Shown here: piece by piece, positions 44,007 to 56,250 of the stretch
How the letters are laid out: each line of letters opens with the position of its first letter
Position numbering within the stretch: position 1 is the stretch's first letter
DNA from: Blastobasis lacticolella
Lineage: Eukaryota > Arthropoda > Insecta > Lepidoptera > Blastobasidae
Assembly: GCA_905147135.1 (NCBI GenBank)
Contig: LR990053.1
Location: 7,762,501 to 7,826,500, forward strand
Direction: 5' to 3'
DNA: 64,000 bases
The notes under the pieces: generated by a model
Told to the model about the DNA's origin: nothing
The model's database searches: none
Seen by the model: only the letters and a program-made list of their open reading frames with translations
Program-made: the position numbers and the translations under genes

Positions 44007-45311
44007 TTAGGAAGAACTATCTAGCACAGTTTCATCTGCAGATCTTAACAATTTAGATAACCTTTTACCTATGAGTTTGGGATAAGTTCTAGTCTTAATT
44101 AGAAACTCTTTTGACTGATGTGTAACAGCACCATTATCCAACTGATATTGACATAAAATATGCAACGGTTTCACAAGCTGCTCTCTATAAATAGATTTTT
44201 TTTCTAATTGTGAAAGAGCCTCAGCAGCAGTCTCGAGAGTGCTAAGGCAGCCTTCAGTAGGCTGTGTTCTTATTATGTAACTGCTTATAGGTATTTTCAC
44301 TAATTTCACTTGCTTTAGACTGTGTAAAAGTGGACTTGAGGCATAAATTGCTTTTGCTTGAGGCCAGGTACCATCTATTAGCACTAAATTGAAACTATCA
44401 CCTTCACACTGCAAATTTTTTATATCTACTGATGATTTGCTAGGATAAAGTAGAACAGTATTAGGCTGTGTTAGAATATCTTCAAGATTATCATGTTTTG
44501 GCAATGGAAATTTTTTTCCTTTGAATATAAGGCACTTGTTATCTGCTAAACCAAGTTGTAACATTGGTGCTGTGCGTAGGCATCTTTTCTCCTCAGCGGG
44601 ATGTTGAAGCAATATAATTGTACTTTGTGGATTGAGACGTTCTGGAGGTAATGCAGGACACCAACACACAACTGATGGCCTTCTGTAAAATAAAGAATAA
44701 TATAATTAGGTACTTACAGTTTATTTAATTTGGATGTATAATATGCTAAGAATGCAATATCATTACATTTTAGGGTTCTGTTACATTTGCCTCAATACTG
44801 TAGTGCTTCTGCCATGTTTACTTAACTTTATGTGCAAAGTAATTATATGGTTAAGTAGATAATGCGCAAGTTTGCATCAGTTGTGATGTGATTGAGGGGC
44901 AGCGGAAACGGAATCTGAAGATGGTAGGAGACAAAATGGATTCTGTTTTTCTCGCTCTATTTATAAATTTGCAAATTAATGAATGGGAGTTGCATAATGA
45001 ACTACATTAGTAATTATGTAGCTACTAATGTTACTTTAAGGTTCCTAAATTGTTACTAATCTGTCTATGGACTAATGTGTCTCGAAATAAATAGCTTTGA
45101 TTTTTTTTTATTATAATGTAAGCAATGAGAAAGTAGGTTTCCTGGGCCCCAGCGCGCGAGAGCACAGCCGGGACATTGGCGCCAAGATTATTATTATACG
45201 TAATAAGGCAGTTTTCCATTACACTTACTCGCATTTTGTACAAAGTTCTCGCATTAATGGTGGTTCTGCTGGTATATTTGATAGATCTTCCCAAACTGAT
45301 AATTCATCCAT
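44007..45311 (-). CDS. DTWD2: DTWD2-type tRNA-uridine aminocarboxypropyltransferase, exons 45229-45311 and 44007-44682
   Basis: Transfers the 3-amino-3-carboxypropyl group of S-adenosylmethionine to uridine in tRNA (acp3U; DTWD2 acts at the D-loop position 20). The exons join in frame to 252 residues. Exon 1 starts MDELSVWEDLSNIPAEPP and ends in the pair LCTKCE. Exon 2 begins RPSVVCWCPALPPERL, completing a CxxC...CxC metal-binding knuckle (Cys24, 27, 34, 36). The signature follows as LVLIDGTWPQAKAIYASS (DGTW near residue 131), then IIRTQPTEGCLSTLETAAEA. The start is fixed by an in-frame stop six codons upstream (45330-45332). Junctions: donor GCGA|gtaagt, acceptor ttacag|AAGGCC. The intron (44683-45228) carries a SINE tail. 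The length and motif set favour DTWD2 over the longer DTWD1. Confidence 0.93.
45140..45198 (+). repeat. SINE family A tail inside the DTWD2 intron
   Basis: 'gggccccagcgcgcgagagc', 'acagccgggacattggcgcc' and 'aagattattattata' are the last 55 bp of the family, opposite in orientation to the gene and 30 bp from its first splice donor. Confidence 0.75.
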
Positions 45312-45949
45312 GAGAAACTCAATTGTTGTTTAATGGATATTCAAATCATATAGGTTGCAATTACAACTATAAGTAATTCAACCATATATCATAGCGATAA
45401 AGTTGAAATAAAGGTAAAAAGTCTTGATAGTAGATATTTCTTCTATTTTGTGCTATTTCAACAAAACTATCGAGAATATCATCTAAATTAATCCATTTAA
45501 TTATATTATGTAAATAATATAAGCAAATTTATGTGATACCACTCCATTACCACTTTGATTACTTTTAATGATAACAAAAAACTTTTTAAATTTATTATAA
45601 ACATTTATCTTAGGTTATCTATATGTCAAATTCATGCAAGCAACTTGCATCCAGGGTTGCCAGATGTGTTTTCTCATATTTCCCCAGATTCAAAATAATT
45701 TTTCCCCAAAATGATACATTATTCAGAAAAAACCCCCAAACTTGATTTCGTTTAATTAACAAATAAGTACGTACATTAAACACATTATTTCTTCGTCTTT
45801 TTTTAAATAAATGAAAGTTACTTAAATTTCATTAAACAAATTTAACATTTCTTAGTCTTCGTCTTCGGTTGAGTAGACGTTTTCGCTATTAAACCGTTTT
45901 ATCATTTTGGCAGTAGGTTCACGTATTTTTATTTATTTTTATCTATTCA

Positions 45950-46070
45950 TATTGATTCTAATCATAATGTCGATTAAAATCATTAATCAATTCGAATCAA
46001 GGGTTAGTTCGAATCGTGATTCGAATTTTTGCCGGATGATTCGAATAATATTTGATTCTAGTCCCATCAC
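45950..46070. repeat. ATTCGAAT-rich repeat block
   Basis: 'aatcaattcgaatcaagggt', 'cgaatcgtgattcgaatttt' and 'gatgattcgaataatatttg', then 'tagtcccatcactagt', a style common to the ends of small insect transposons. Ends not determined. Confidence 0.4.
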
Positions 46071-46079
46071 TAGTTTAAA

Positions 46080-46380
46080 TGATCCACAGACTTTTTTTGT
46101 GACTTTATTTAAATTAGAATTAAATGACACCACTGGTGACCAGAGAGCTGGCTCGTTCCTCGGGCAACGGATTAGCATCGCTATTCAACGAGGCAACGCA
46201 GCCAGCTTTCTGGGCACCATTCCGGGGGGCAGCGGTGTGGACGACTTTTTTAATTTTTAGTATATATTTTATATGTATTAGCGAATAGGTGTATGTAGTA
46301 AAAGGTATATGTATATAGATATATTTGTATAGTAACTGTAAATATTTTAATAAATAGATTTGACTTCTATGCGATTAATG
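46080..46380 (+). mobile_element. LINE ORF C-terminus and 3' UTR
   Basis: The plus frame ends TGDQRAGSFLGQRISIAIQR, GNAASFLGTIPGG and DDFFNF before a stop at 46260. I recognise this block as the C-terminal tail of a lepidopteran LINE ORF. A 3' UTR rich in 'tatatgtatata' follows to about 46380. No RT core is present. Confidence 0.6.
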
Positions 46381-47063
46381 TCGTCGAAAGTCGCAAAACT
46401 AATTTTTGTACGTAGTAATATAAATATATTGATTAATAATACATTTTTATATACGATTTTGTTCCCCAAGGTACTAAAGCAACTGTAAATAATAATACAA
46501 ACTGAAAAACGGCGACCGTTATACGGTACATAAAATTATATTAGGGTGTTATATTATAACGTTAAAACGTTACGTAATGTTATGTTATATGAATATAATG
46601 GATCCGCGCACCTCTAGTTCCAGGTCAAAGACAAAAAATAATGACATCTCCTTCATTTTCTGTCAGCAGCAAATAAAAAGGGCTGCCACTCTGTCGATAT
46701 TTTCTTTCGATGTTGTCGATATCGATGTAATAGGAATTTTTTAAGTCATTGTGGTCAATCTCGGCTTAAGTAGGTACGTTCCCTTAAATTGTACAATGTT
46801 TCCTTGCGCCTTTTGCCTTGTTCCTTTTTGTATTTTGTTTGTTAATAAGCCATTTGGCGGTCACATAGCCATAAATATATTAAAACATATTGGCCATACA
46901 TTATCTTTCAAACAAAGCTAGTTTCACTGATAATAAATATAAAATATTTAAAAAAATTCCTTTATTAGGTACAGCATGTATGATAATGTCAGTACCTATT
47001 TCAGCAGACCTTCCGGCCTATATATTACCGCGCCACATACAATCAGTTGGTAATCGGTAGATA

Positions 47064-47152
47064 CATAGGCGTAGGAAGGGGGGGGGGGGCGAGTGGGCCG
47101 TGCCCACCCCAGAATGGTCTGGTGCCCACCCCAGGATACCGATACCAGGTAC
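47064..47152 (-). repeat. Inverted partial copy of the 36.7-kb GC-rich repeat
   Basis: 'cataggcgtaggaagggggg', 'gagtgggccgtgcccacccc' and 'agaatggtctggtgcccacc' are the reverse complement of 36730-36800. Confidence 0.75.
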
Positions 47153-47624
47153 CGATACGAAATTTTGGGCTGGACACATAAAAAACTTCACCCAAACATA
47201 ATTCAATGAAACACAACCGAGGAATCCACAAACTTTTTTTTTGCAAAGGAGTGTAGGTAGGTATATATTGTATTTCTAGTGGTGGACTAAAACCTCGACT
47301 CTAGATTGGTTGCCTGACTTTTGCTCTTTTCAGCTCGTATCGCATTATTTTAAACAAAAAGTGGTATTCTGAAGGAAGGACACTTAGCCCTTTCATATGA
47401 CAACCAAAATTTCATTACAATGAAATTAAATTACAATCAAAGCTAGATTGAGTTATATTTCCAAAAGTCGCGTAACAAACTAAAAAGAAAATTTTTCAGT
47501 CCACCAGTGAATAATATAGTCAAATGTTCACCCGATCGACGGCGAGTGATATTTGTTGACCCAAAAAATGAACAGATCATGGGACCCTACGTAAGTAGAA
47601 CGGTACCAGTGGTACCCAGGCCAG

Positions 47625-48432
47625 ACGCGGATCCAGGGGGGTGTGGGTGTTTTGGCAATGGGTGCATTCGTCCACCCTCGAGCCCCGTCTCTAACTCGCA
47701 ATCGCCCACGGTTTTTATAACAAAAATTACGAGCTCGCGTCTCTCGCTCATTCATTTGCTTCAGGTTTTTCATACTATTACCAATCTTTCAAACCTAAAA
47801 TTCCGAGCTTGCTGCGCTCGCTCAAATATTAATTTTAACAACCACCCCAGCTTATAAAATACATAATGGTTAAAGTTTTGTGCACGCTCCGATTGCTCAT
47901 TCAATAACTTATATTACTTTTATTGTATTTTATTACGATCAGCATCACACATCAACACAGCACCTAAGCTAAAATGACAAAATTAAAATGCTAAAAATAC
48001 ATTGAACACATAAACTTTTACGACTTAAAATGAAATAAATTTCGAGCTCGCTTCGCTCGCTCGCTTATTTATGAGTTTTAAATACTTTTCTTATCATTCA
48101 CCTAGCTCGTTGCGGTCACTCATTAATTAATTTCCTTAAATTAATATTGTGAGGCTCACCCATTGCTGTTAAGACTAAAATGTTTAAAATTACCAGCTCG
48201 CTCCGCTCGCTCATTAATTTAAGGGTTACCTCAAGCTTTTGTAACCCAAAATATCACAAATTACAAGCTCACTCCGCCCGCTCATTCATTCAATTATTAC
48301 TCCAGCTTTTAAGACCTCAAACGTAAAAAATGTCGAGCTCGCTCCGGTCGCTCATTCATTGATCACCGCAGCTTTTAAGATCCAAAATGACAAACATTTC
48401 GAGCTCGCTCCGCTCGCTCACACATTCGTTAT
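47625..48432 (-). mobile_element. Second GAGCGNAGCGAGCTCG element, minus orientation
   Basis: About eight units of CGAGCTCGCTCCGCTCGCTC followed by 'attcatt' occur near 47728, 47803, 48043, 48103, 48193, 48265, 48334 and 48400, about 70 bp apart in the better-preserved part. Between them is 'cagcttttaagacccaaaat'-like spacer. It starts beside 'cgcggatccaggggggtgtg'. Inverted relative to 38151-38936. Terminal repeats could not be fixed. Confidence 0.65.
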
Positions 48433-48815
48433 TCACATTATTCGTTATTCACATACATTATTTCCGAGTGATATAGGTCACTTTTATCCCGGGAAAGTAT
48501 TAAGTAAGATAAGTTAAGATAATAAGTTCCCGCGGGAAAGTTGATTGTTTACAGAGATCTAAACTAAGCGTGAGTGAACGCCGCTGCCGGTTACTTACCC
48601 GTGGTAAGATACAGCGCAGTTGTGGTTCTTGTTCACTATGCTCTAATTCTAGTACAATAATACGATGCATTTCATAATATAATAGCGTTTTTCGTCATTT
48701 TGTAGCATTCGACAAAACTAAACGAATAAAAATCAGGTCAACTTGCTAACAAGTTTTAAAGCTCACCATTTCATTATTATTTGCCTACATCATTCCAATG
48801 CTGAACGATCTCCTC

Positions 48816-49639
48816 CAATGAGGAAGGTTCCAACATTATTTTTTAAAATTTTATATTGAATTGTTATCATAAAAATATGAGTCAAATGAAACAAAACGGT
48901 GAAAAAATTTTGAATAATCTTAAGAAACAAAAAGTTATGAGACTTTAAAGTTGCGATTGCAAGAATATTTTCATTAGGTGCGCCAATTCGTGCGTGACGT
49001 CACCAGGCCGGCATCCCGCCCGCCACTATGGTGCTACCCATACACTGGTGCTCTTTGTGACTGTATCTTCGGAACTGTAATAGCTGGACATTTGAACTTT
49101 TGAGAGAATGTGTGTTATTATGGCCGCCATAACAACAAATAATAATAATCGTCATTAATTGCAAGCACGCTGCCACTAGACCAGTGCCGCTCTCCCAAAG
49201 TGTGATGCTTGTAAGTTTTACCATCTAGGCCATAGAGAAAATTAAATACCTCTGAAAACGCCATAAAATCACATTTCATGTATGGAAATTTACCCCCCCC
49301 CCCTTATTTGTGATTTATTATTATAGCGGCCATAGTAACACACACTCTGTGAATACTTCAAGTGTCTAGCTATTACGGTTCTGAAGATACAGTCACTAAG
49401 AGTTTCAGTGTATGGGTAGCCCTATAGTGGCGGGCGGGATGCCGGCTTGGTGACGTCACAGCTAGATCGCGGCAGCAATATTTATGCGAAAAAATATGTA
49501 AATTTAAATATTGTATAACTCAGTCATTTATGGACGGATTTCAAAATTTTTTGTACTGGTTTTTTAGTTTTGTTTAGACTATATTTTAACACTATGTCAT
49601 TAAATATGGCAATATAAATATTAGGGAACTTCCTCATTG
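48816..49639. mobile_element. 824-bp foldback element with arms of about 350 bp
   Basis: Left end 'caatgaggaaggttcc' and right inverse 'caatgaggaagttccc'. The best-conserved inner arms are 48985-49150 and 49310-49475, both with 'gtgacgtcacc.ggccgg', 'gcatcccgcccgccacta', 'gctacccatacactg' and 'ggccgccata'. The centre has 'gtttaccccccccccctta'-like simple sequence. No transposase frame, and no clear target duplication. Confidence 0.8.
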
Positions 49640-51495
49640 TTTCACTCCTCGTGATCAATATATATTTTTTGTTTACATCGACATCACACGTCCGACTCAA
49701 ATTAATTATAATATATTTTGGGATTAAATAGGTGAATATGATTTATTGATGTTTTTACACTATATATTACAGAGCTTGTCGTATTATTTAAGTCAAGAAA
49801 TTACTGAATCCTCGAGATATTATAAAAAAAGCAAATGAAACAAGAATCTTTAACACATATTCTATAGAACTCTACACACATTCTATGAGCGATAACCAAC
49901 GACTAACAATATACTTAAAAGGTAGTAATCTAAAGCACATCACTAATACATAACAAAACATGTATAATAAAATAACAAAACATTCAACACACAATATGAA
50001 ATTATTTTACCAATAAATAAACTGATGTCGTATCTGAAGTTTGTTTACTTTGTGTTTGACAATTAAATTGCTTATCAAAGCGCACGTGTCACGACGTGTG
50101 GCACGCATTTTGTCTACGAGGGCCGCTCTACTTAACCATGAAGGTAGCTTACTTTCCAATCTCTTTGCATCTATCTGACTTGCATCGTTTTGGGCGTAAA
50201 CATAAGGATAACAAACTTAAGGATATGGGGTGGTGTAATCGACGCTTTATTTCAGCTACCGCCATCTATATTACAATCATGTAAGTATTTTGTATAGTCT
50301 ATCTATCATATCATAACGGACGCGTAAAGATGGCAGCACATAAATTTTTGTTTGTATCGTTTTATTTTTCCGCGAAAAATACAAACCGAACTGATACATT
50401 GATTAATGCAATTTGTTCTTTTCCAACAGTCTGGGGCAAACAAAATCAAATTAACAATTCGAGATAGGATTCATGCAAGACTGACGCCATTTTGCTTCGC
50501 AAATCATTGTAGGAAAATAGATGTAATAGACATCTCGCTCTACCACGCATGGTATCCATACGTGAAAAGGAAGAAGAAACAATATTCACCAGCTTTCTCT
50601 TTATTATTATATTTCACGACGAAAGAATAATTTGTAAACATGGAGGCTGAGTGTTAAGTTATAATGTGGAAATAATTGCTTTTTCTGCCAGCTAATTCGA
50701 AAATATTCATTTCTGGTTAGTATGATGTGTTAGCATTTGTTAAATGTCCTGAAAGATTAAGTTATATATCTTCTAGTGTTCTTAGTATTCTTGTTATTTC
50801 ATGTAAACGTAGGCACTTATTTGGCGCCAATGTAAATCGGAAAACCGTTAATTGTCGTTACTGAGTGGCTATCAAGATTAAAATTTATATAAATTATATG
50901 TTTCTGCATTTGGAGGCGTGATGGAAATACTAAATAATCGTAATCATAAAATTTACATGATGTACTAAAACTGGTCCTGCGAGTGTCGTCATAGCTGTCA
51001 TTCCAACAAGCCACTTCTTACAAAAATAGAAAATAACCCTCTAGTTAATCGTTAATTAAAGTGATTGTAGGTATCTACCTATTTATACCGATCTCCTTTT
51101 CAGATGACTATTGTTTTTGAAGAAAATCCATGGTTGAAATGAAGAATTTTATACTTTTGTATTTGGAATCATCTTGACCAACCTTGAAGTGAGTATCTCA
51201 AGCGCCGCTAATTTAGGGAATTCGAATTTTATCGTAAATAATTTGTGATTTAATTTCTCGTAATTTGATCGTCGGGTCTGCTAAGCTTAATGAAAACAAA
51301 GGTTGTTTAGTTATTACAAAGAGGACAATTTAATCTATTCAATGTTCATGAGACATCTGATAAGATACAACAACATTACTGTTGTCATATTTTAAAAGTA
51401 TGTTCTGGGTTTCCTTCGGGTTCTAATTTTAAGTTTAAGCCCTAAACAATTTGGCATAACCAGTGATATTAAGGTTGAGCTTTTTCATTTTACAG
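49640..51495. other. Upstream region of the AT-hook gene; no exon assigned
   Basis: AT-rich. A donor-like 'caatcatgtaagta' sits at 50281, and 'cgtaaagatggcagcac' at 50320-50345 looks like an insect start-region motif, so the first exon of the 51.5-kb gene may lie here. None of the 60-75-codon frames is supported. Confidence 0.35.
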
Positions 51496-52537
51496 AAATG
51501 AGCACAGAGCTGCCCAAATCTCATGAAACAAGTTGTGAAGACTCAAACTGTTATTCTGAGGTTAGTTGTATTACCTAGTTTGGTACTACCTATGTTATTT
51601 TGTCTATAATTCTTTATTCTTCATTTATTCTTTGGTTTCAAAAAATCTTACTTTTGGAATTGTTCACCATTTTAAAATTCTAATTAGTCCATCAGTTAAA
51701 AATATAATATAAAAAATTATTAGACATTTTTTTCATATTATCAAATCAATAAAATATTTAGTAAAATTTCACTTCAGGTCTGATGTCCTGCATCATTTTA
51801 ACACACTGTATTGGTGTTAATTTTTTTTTAAGTAAGAAATGAAAAAAATGTCTAATAAGTTTTTAATGGACCACACATTTTTTTTTCTTTTCTTTTAAAT
51901 ATCTTTTATTACACCATTGGGACAACCACTTATCTTTATTAAATACTTACATTTCCATATGTATCGTCCACAGACCAGTTCAACATCAGACGGTTCATCA
52001 GGAAGTGATTGGGAGTGCTTTAGTGGCAAACAGGACTCTGCCCACAAACCACACTTTTCAGTCACCTCTTGCGACACAGGATTGAAACTCAAAATTGCTG
52101 CTATACCTAGAAAGAGCACTTCTAAACGAAATGCTAAACCTTCTGTTAAAAAGAAAATTGATGAAAAAACATCTAATAGTACTAAATCTGTTAAGAGTAA
52201 AGCACCACTGAAAAAAACTACTTCCAAACTATCAGAAAGTAGTTCATCATCTGACTCTTGTAGCAAATGCTCATCGGCTTCCTCAAGTGATGATGATATC
52301 CCGTTAAAGGCTGTTTCAAAATCTTTACCAGCTAAATCGCCTCAAAAACCTCAAGCAAAGAATATAAATTGTAATTTAAATAGTGAGAGTGAAGATGATG
52401 GATCTAGTGACGATGCCAAGGACTGTAAAACAGAAAAGGATAAGCAAAACGTGAAGAATAACAATTTAGTGAAGAAATACAAGGATGAGGAGAATGACAC
52501 CACTGTAAAGAGGCCACGCGGGCGACCAAGAAATAAG
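51496..52537 (+). CDS. Unidentified Ser/Lys-rich AT-hook protein, two exons: 51496-51560, 51974-52537
   Basis: Exon 1 follows 'ttttacag', has its ATG at 51498 and encodes MSTELPKSHETSCEDSNCYS then Glu before donor GAG|gttagt. Exon 2 follows 'cgtccacag', phase 0, and runs 188 codons to donor AAG|gtaagt. It has an acidic/aromatic SDGSSGSDWECFSGK, a GLKLKIAAIPRKS basic stretch, Lys-rich low complexity, a Ser tract with Asp (about residues 110-130) and ends with an AT-hook KRPRGRPRNK (about 200-209). This composition fits a nuclear, DNA-binding chromatin protein. It could be the N-terminus of a large chromatin regulator, but I do not recognise the family. The 3' exons were not found in 52.5-64 kb, so the gene either continues past repeats or beyond the window. 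Confidence 0.65.
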
Positions 52538-52994
52538 GTAAGTGGTTTTATATTCATCTACTTCTTTTGTTACATTTCAAAATATAATCATCAGGGTTAG
52601 CCCGGGCTTCCGTTGCATCTCACTAGAGCCCAACTGGGATTTTGATGAATTATTGGAAGATTTTTAAAATATCTTAATTAACTAACCAGAGACTAACATT
52701 ATCATCAGTTATATATTTTTTGTAAAAAAAATTCTTTTTTTCTTTTTAACATACATATCTATGTTGAAAAAGAAAAAAGATAATCATTGTAGTCAAAGGA
52801 ATGAAGTAGGTATGAACTTAGTTATCAAATTAAAGGGGCTGCCTTTTATTCCTTTTTCTTATTCACTAGTATGTGTCTACGAGTATCGCTACAAGACATG
52901 TCTTTTGCTCTGTTGTTTATATAATAACCATAATTTTCTGACTTCTAAACTGTAAGTCTCCAACATAATGTCTTACACTATTGTGGTTATTATT

Positions 52995-53127
52995 ACACAT
53001 TTTAAGGGTATGTTCCGGGTTTCCTACCGCTTACCTTTGTTGATGAGTAGCCCGATATTTCATCATGGACACGGGACGACAGTAGTGTAGGAAGGTAGGA
53101 TACTCGGAACATATCCTTAAAATGTGT
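52995..53127. mobile_element. 133-bp hairpin MITE
   Basis: 'acacattttaagggtatgtt' at the left and its inverse at the right (21 of 22 matches), continuing with 'ccgggtttcctacc' / 'ggtaggatactcgg'. A single end-like piece 'ttttaaaagtatgttctggg' also occurs at 51390-51412. Confidence 0.8.
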
Positions 53128-53364
53128 GTAAGTCTCCAAGTCTGTAAAAGATTGGTTTTTAACATGAACCATAGTTGCTATAATAGCAAGGCTACTGAGA
53201 ATGCTATGGCAGCGGTTACTAAAGTGGGCTCCGTGGAACCCCTAGGTTTCCATAGAAAAGTCACCAGATTTCTGCGAAATAATTATTTTTGGCTGTAAAA
53301 TCACACCACAACCCCAGTTAAATCATTAGTTAAACAGGTACTTAATAGTCTTCAGAGTTTCCTA

Positions 53365-53665
53365 AAAAGATGAAAAAAAAATTCCAAGCTCATTGTGAAT
53401 GCTCATTCATTGATTTCCCTGACTTAGTTTCTCTACTAAGTATCACATATTATAACAGCATCCAAGAGCCAAAATATCAAACATTTCAGGCTCACTCCAC
53501 TCACTTATTCATTGAATTCCGATTACTCATTGAAGTACATTTGTTAACTTACCCCAGCTTAATGCCAAAGATGTTTAAGAATGTTTAAGAGCTAAAATGC
53601 CAAAAAATTCGACCTCGCTCCGTTCATTGAACACCCCAGTTTTTATGACCCAAAATGTCAAAAAA
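53365..53665 (-). repeat. Decayed third copy of the GAGCTCGCTCCGCTCGCTC repeat
   Basis: 'caagctcattgtgaatgctc', 'ttcaggctcactccactcac', 'ttcgacctcgctccgttcat' and 'gacccaaaatgtc' reproduce unit-plus-spacer order of 47.7-48.4 kb with many changes. Lies in what may be the first intron after the AT-hook exon. Confidence 0.6.
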
Positions 53666-54599
53666 GACCTATCTGATATTTTCAGCTCACATCACTTGAT
53701 ATATTTCACTAGTTATCTTAGAAGTTTAGGAACCCCTGTGCTTATTTAACCCAAGACTTACTAGGTCGAAAACCTAGGGCGGTCATCTCAAAATCCAGAA
53801 TTTCTATGTAGAAATATCTGGACAGTTTGGTTTAAAATCAGGACATAGTGATCAGTGCACCTTCAATTAAGACTTTGAACAACAGGCTTGCTTGACAATC
53901 ATTTAAAAGTAAAAGACAAAAGAACTATGACAAGCATGCATCAGCTTATAGCTGCTTGTATAACACTAGCCGTTGTCAGCGGCTTTCACCCGCGCGTAGT
54001 TTGGATCAATGTAAACAATCAAATATTACTGATTATTTTCCCGGGATAAGGAATTGGTCTAGTAGTTTTTGAGATTCGATACAAACAGAAATACAATTTT
54101 TTTCTCTTTATGCCGTAGAGCTAGAGCTGCTAGAGCAGCATTTTATTGTAATGTGCTCTGATCATCATCCTGTCATCGGTTCTGGTTGTGCTTTCTCGGA
54201 CTCCCTTAACTCATTAGTTGGACTAGGCAAAACCATCACTATACATAAGCACATCTCATATGCTGGCATACAGTACCTACATCTAATATCTGAGTACTGG
54301 TCCCTGGTGTAGCCCAATGGTAACCCTGGGGTAAACCACTGTCCTTTAGGAAATCGGAAACTTGGTACATTTTTATTTTATATATTTTATTTTCTAAGTT
54401 AATTATATGTTTCCTCATTTAACAACTAAGATAGAATGCGACGTGCCTTGTGAAGCTATAACCTAACATTATTATATTAATTTAAGAAAATTAACATTTC
54501 AGTATTAACTTAACTACTAACAAGTCAGAAAAGGTAATACCACACTAATGCACTAGACAACAGAGTCAAACTAATTTATCGCTAAATGTCTCTTCACCC

Positions 54600-55260
54600 A
54601 GTTAGGATTAGCTTTAAAATACATGGTCTATTCCGTCGAATGCTTTGCTGAAATCTATAAAGATCAGTCGAATGCTTTGCTGAAATCTATAAAGATTGCA
54701 TCAATCTGTGTGCTGGAATCCATATATAAGGGAAGTAATGGTACAATTCAATAGTAATAAATTGGAAACTGTACCCTTCTCTCGACAAAACCATGTTTTT
54801 CAGGAATGATGGAAGAAGATAGGGCTGCATGAACTTGTTTATGGACTACTCTTTCTAAGATTTTTGCAAATTTCCCTATTTCCTAATTGGCCTATTTCCA
54901 TGTCTTAGGAACATAGCCCTATATGAGAGAGTGTTTGAACAGCATTGTGAGAGAGAGGGAATCTGAACATTCTATTATATACCTGGGGAATATACCATCA
55001 GGGCCAGCTCCCTTTGATACATCAATTGACTTCAGCATATCAACCAATACCGAAGAACTCACAACTATATTACCTATGATATTAACTGAATTTTTAATTG
55101 ACTGTTGTGTGTGTTTCAATTTCCTTCCACAAGGGTTACATCCCAAGGAATCTCTTTTAAATAAGCATTAATATAATATTTAAATAAACACCATAATTAT
55201 AACTCTTCTTTGTTCTATTTTTCGCTTTTAATAAATATAATTGACTGAATTATTATAGAA
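54600..55260 (-). mobile_element. CR1/Jockey-type LINE remnant
   Basis: Minus strand: VLVDMLKSIDVSKGAGPDGI and FPRYIIECSDSLSLTMLFKH (55090-54920), then IGKFAKILERVVHKQVHA and, near 54690, FIDFSKAFD (motif A). Many frame breaks and a 32-bp tandem duplication over motif A (54635-54696). No catalytic FADD block remains. Confidence 0.75.
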
Positions 55261-55954
55261 TTAATAGTGACTCTTCTGGTACTAGTAGGTCAGAACAACT
55301 TTCAACTAAAACTTCATCATTAGTTAAAACGTAGTCGATCTAGCCCATTGAGCTCGTTCAGTTAATCCTGTTTCATATGGGCTATCTCCGACGGTAAATT
55401 TGGTATTGCGCTGGTAATTTTTTCTACGTCTTCAACCCTTGACTAAGCTCACCTTGTTAGAGAGAGTGCTCAAGGTATCATAAGTCTTAGTTATTGAAGT
55501 TAGGAGATTACCTATCTCAGCCTTAATAGTTTTTACATTTTGACCAATGCAGCTTGAGGCCAGCTTTCCCACTATCCTTTTTAGTTGAGTATACACTTAG
55601 TATTTGAGATTCCAAAGGCGAACTTCCAATGGATGACTGTGGTGGATTGTTTTTACGCTTTGGACAGCGCTATGTGTCTTTCACCCAACTTCCTGAATTC
55701 GACTTCTTATATTGCAGAGCACTGGAAATCCAGGTGCCGATTACATGAGCTGCACACGACACCATCGGTAAATTGTAGCACACCTGGGCACGATAAATTT
55801 GTGAACCACTTAAAATTACGAGCAAGGCAAACACACGGCTTTATTTGTGGCGTCCGCAGACGAACTCCTGTCGGAGTCGAGTTCATGGTGTGAGACATCA
55901 TCTTACACCTCGCAATAGCTGCTGCACTCCTGCGCCGAGCCCAGACTGAGTAAT

Positions 55955-56250
55955 AACACTCAGCCTCCATGGACGGGTTCCCGGTGACGCTTCTCACACC
56001 ACGAGAGCCTATCGCTTTCCATGCCAATAGGGACTGCATCGGATCCGACAACTTTCCGATTCTTTATGCGGCGAAGAACCGTCTCAACTTCATCAGGCTT
56101 AACCCGTGGAGCAAGTCCTTGATTAGGAGCGGCTCCGTCTAGCGGAAAACATACATGTCTTTGTTTTAATAGTACTTGTGGGCTTTGGTAAACGACCACC
56201 CATGGGTTCTCGACAAGACTGAATGTCGTCCATGTTGGCTTTTGCATTGG
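55955..56250 (-). mobile_element. RTE LINE fragment, start of reverse transcriptase
   Basis: Minus-strand VKPDEVETVLRRIKNRKVVG followed by SDAVPIGM is the linker-to-RT block of RTE-type elements ('...EV..AL.k.KngKavG.D.iP'). The sequence on either side (55.6-56.6 kb) is probably also LINE-derived but too decayed to assign. Confidence 0.6.

Noticed and set aside
45031..45294. 87-codon minus-strand frame over the DTWD2 first exon
   Set aside because: It is in another frame and reads through the intron and a SINE tail. The spliced DTWD2 frame explains the sequence.
51895..52266. 123-codon minus-strand frame
   Set aside because: It is the antisense of the AT-hook exon, whose plus-strand frame has matching splice sites and coherent composition.
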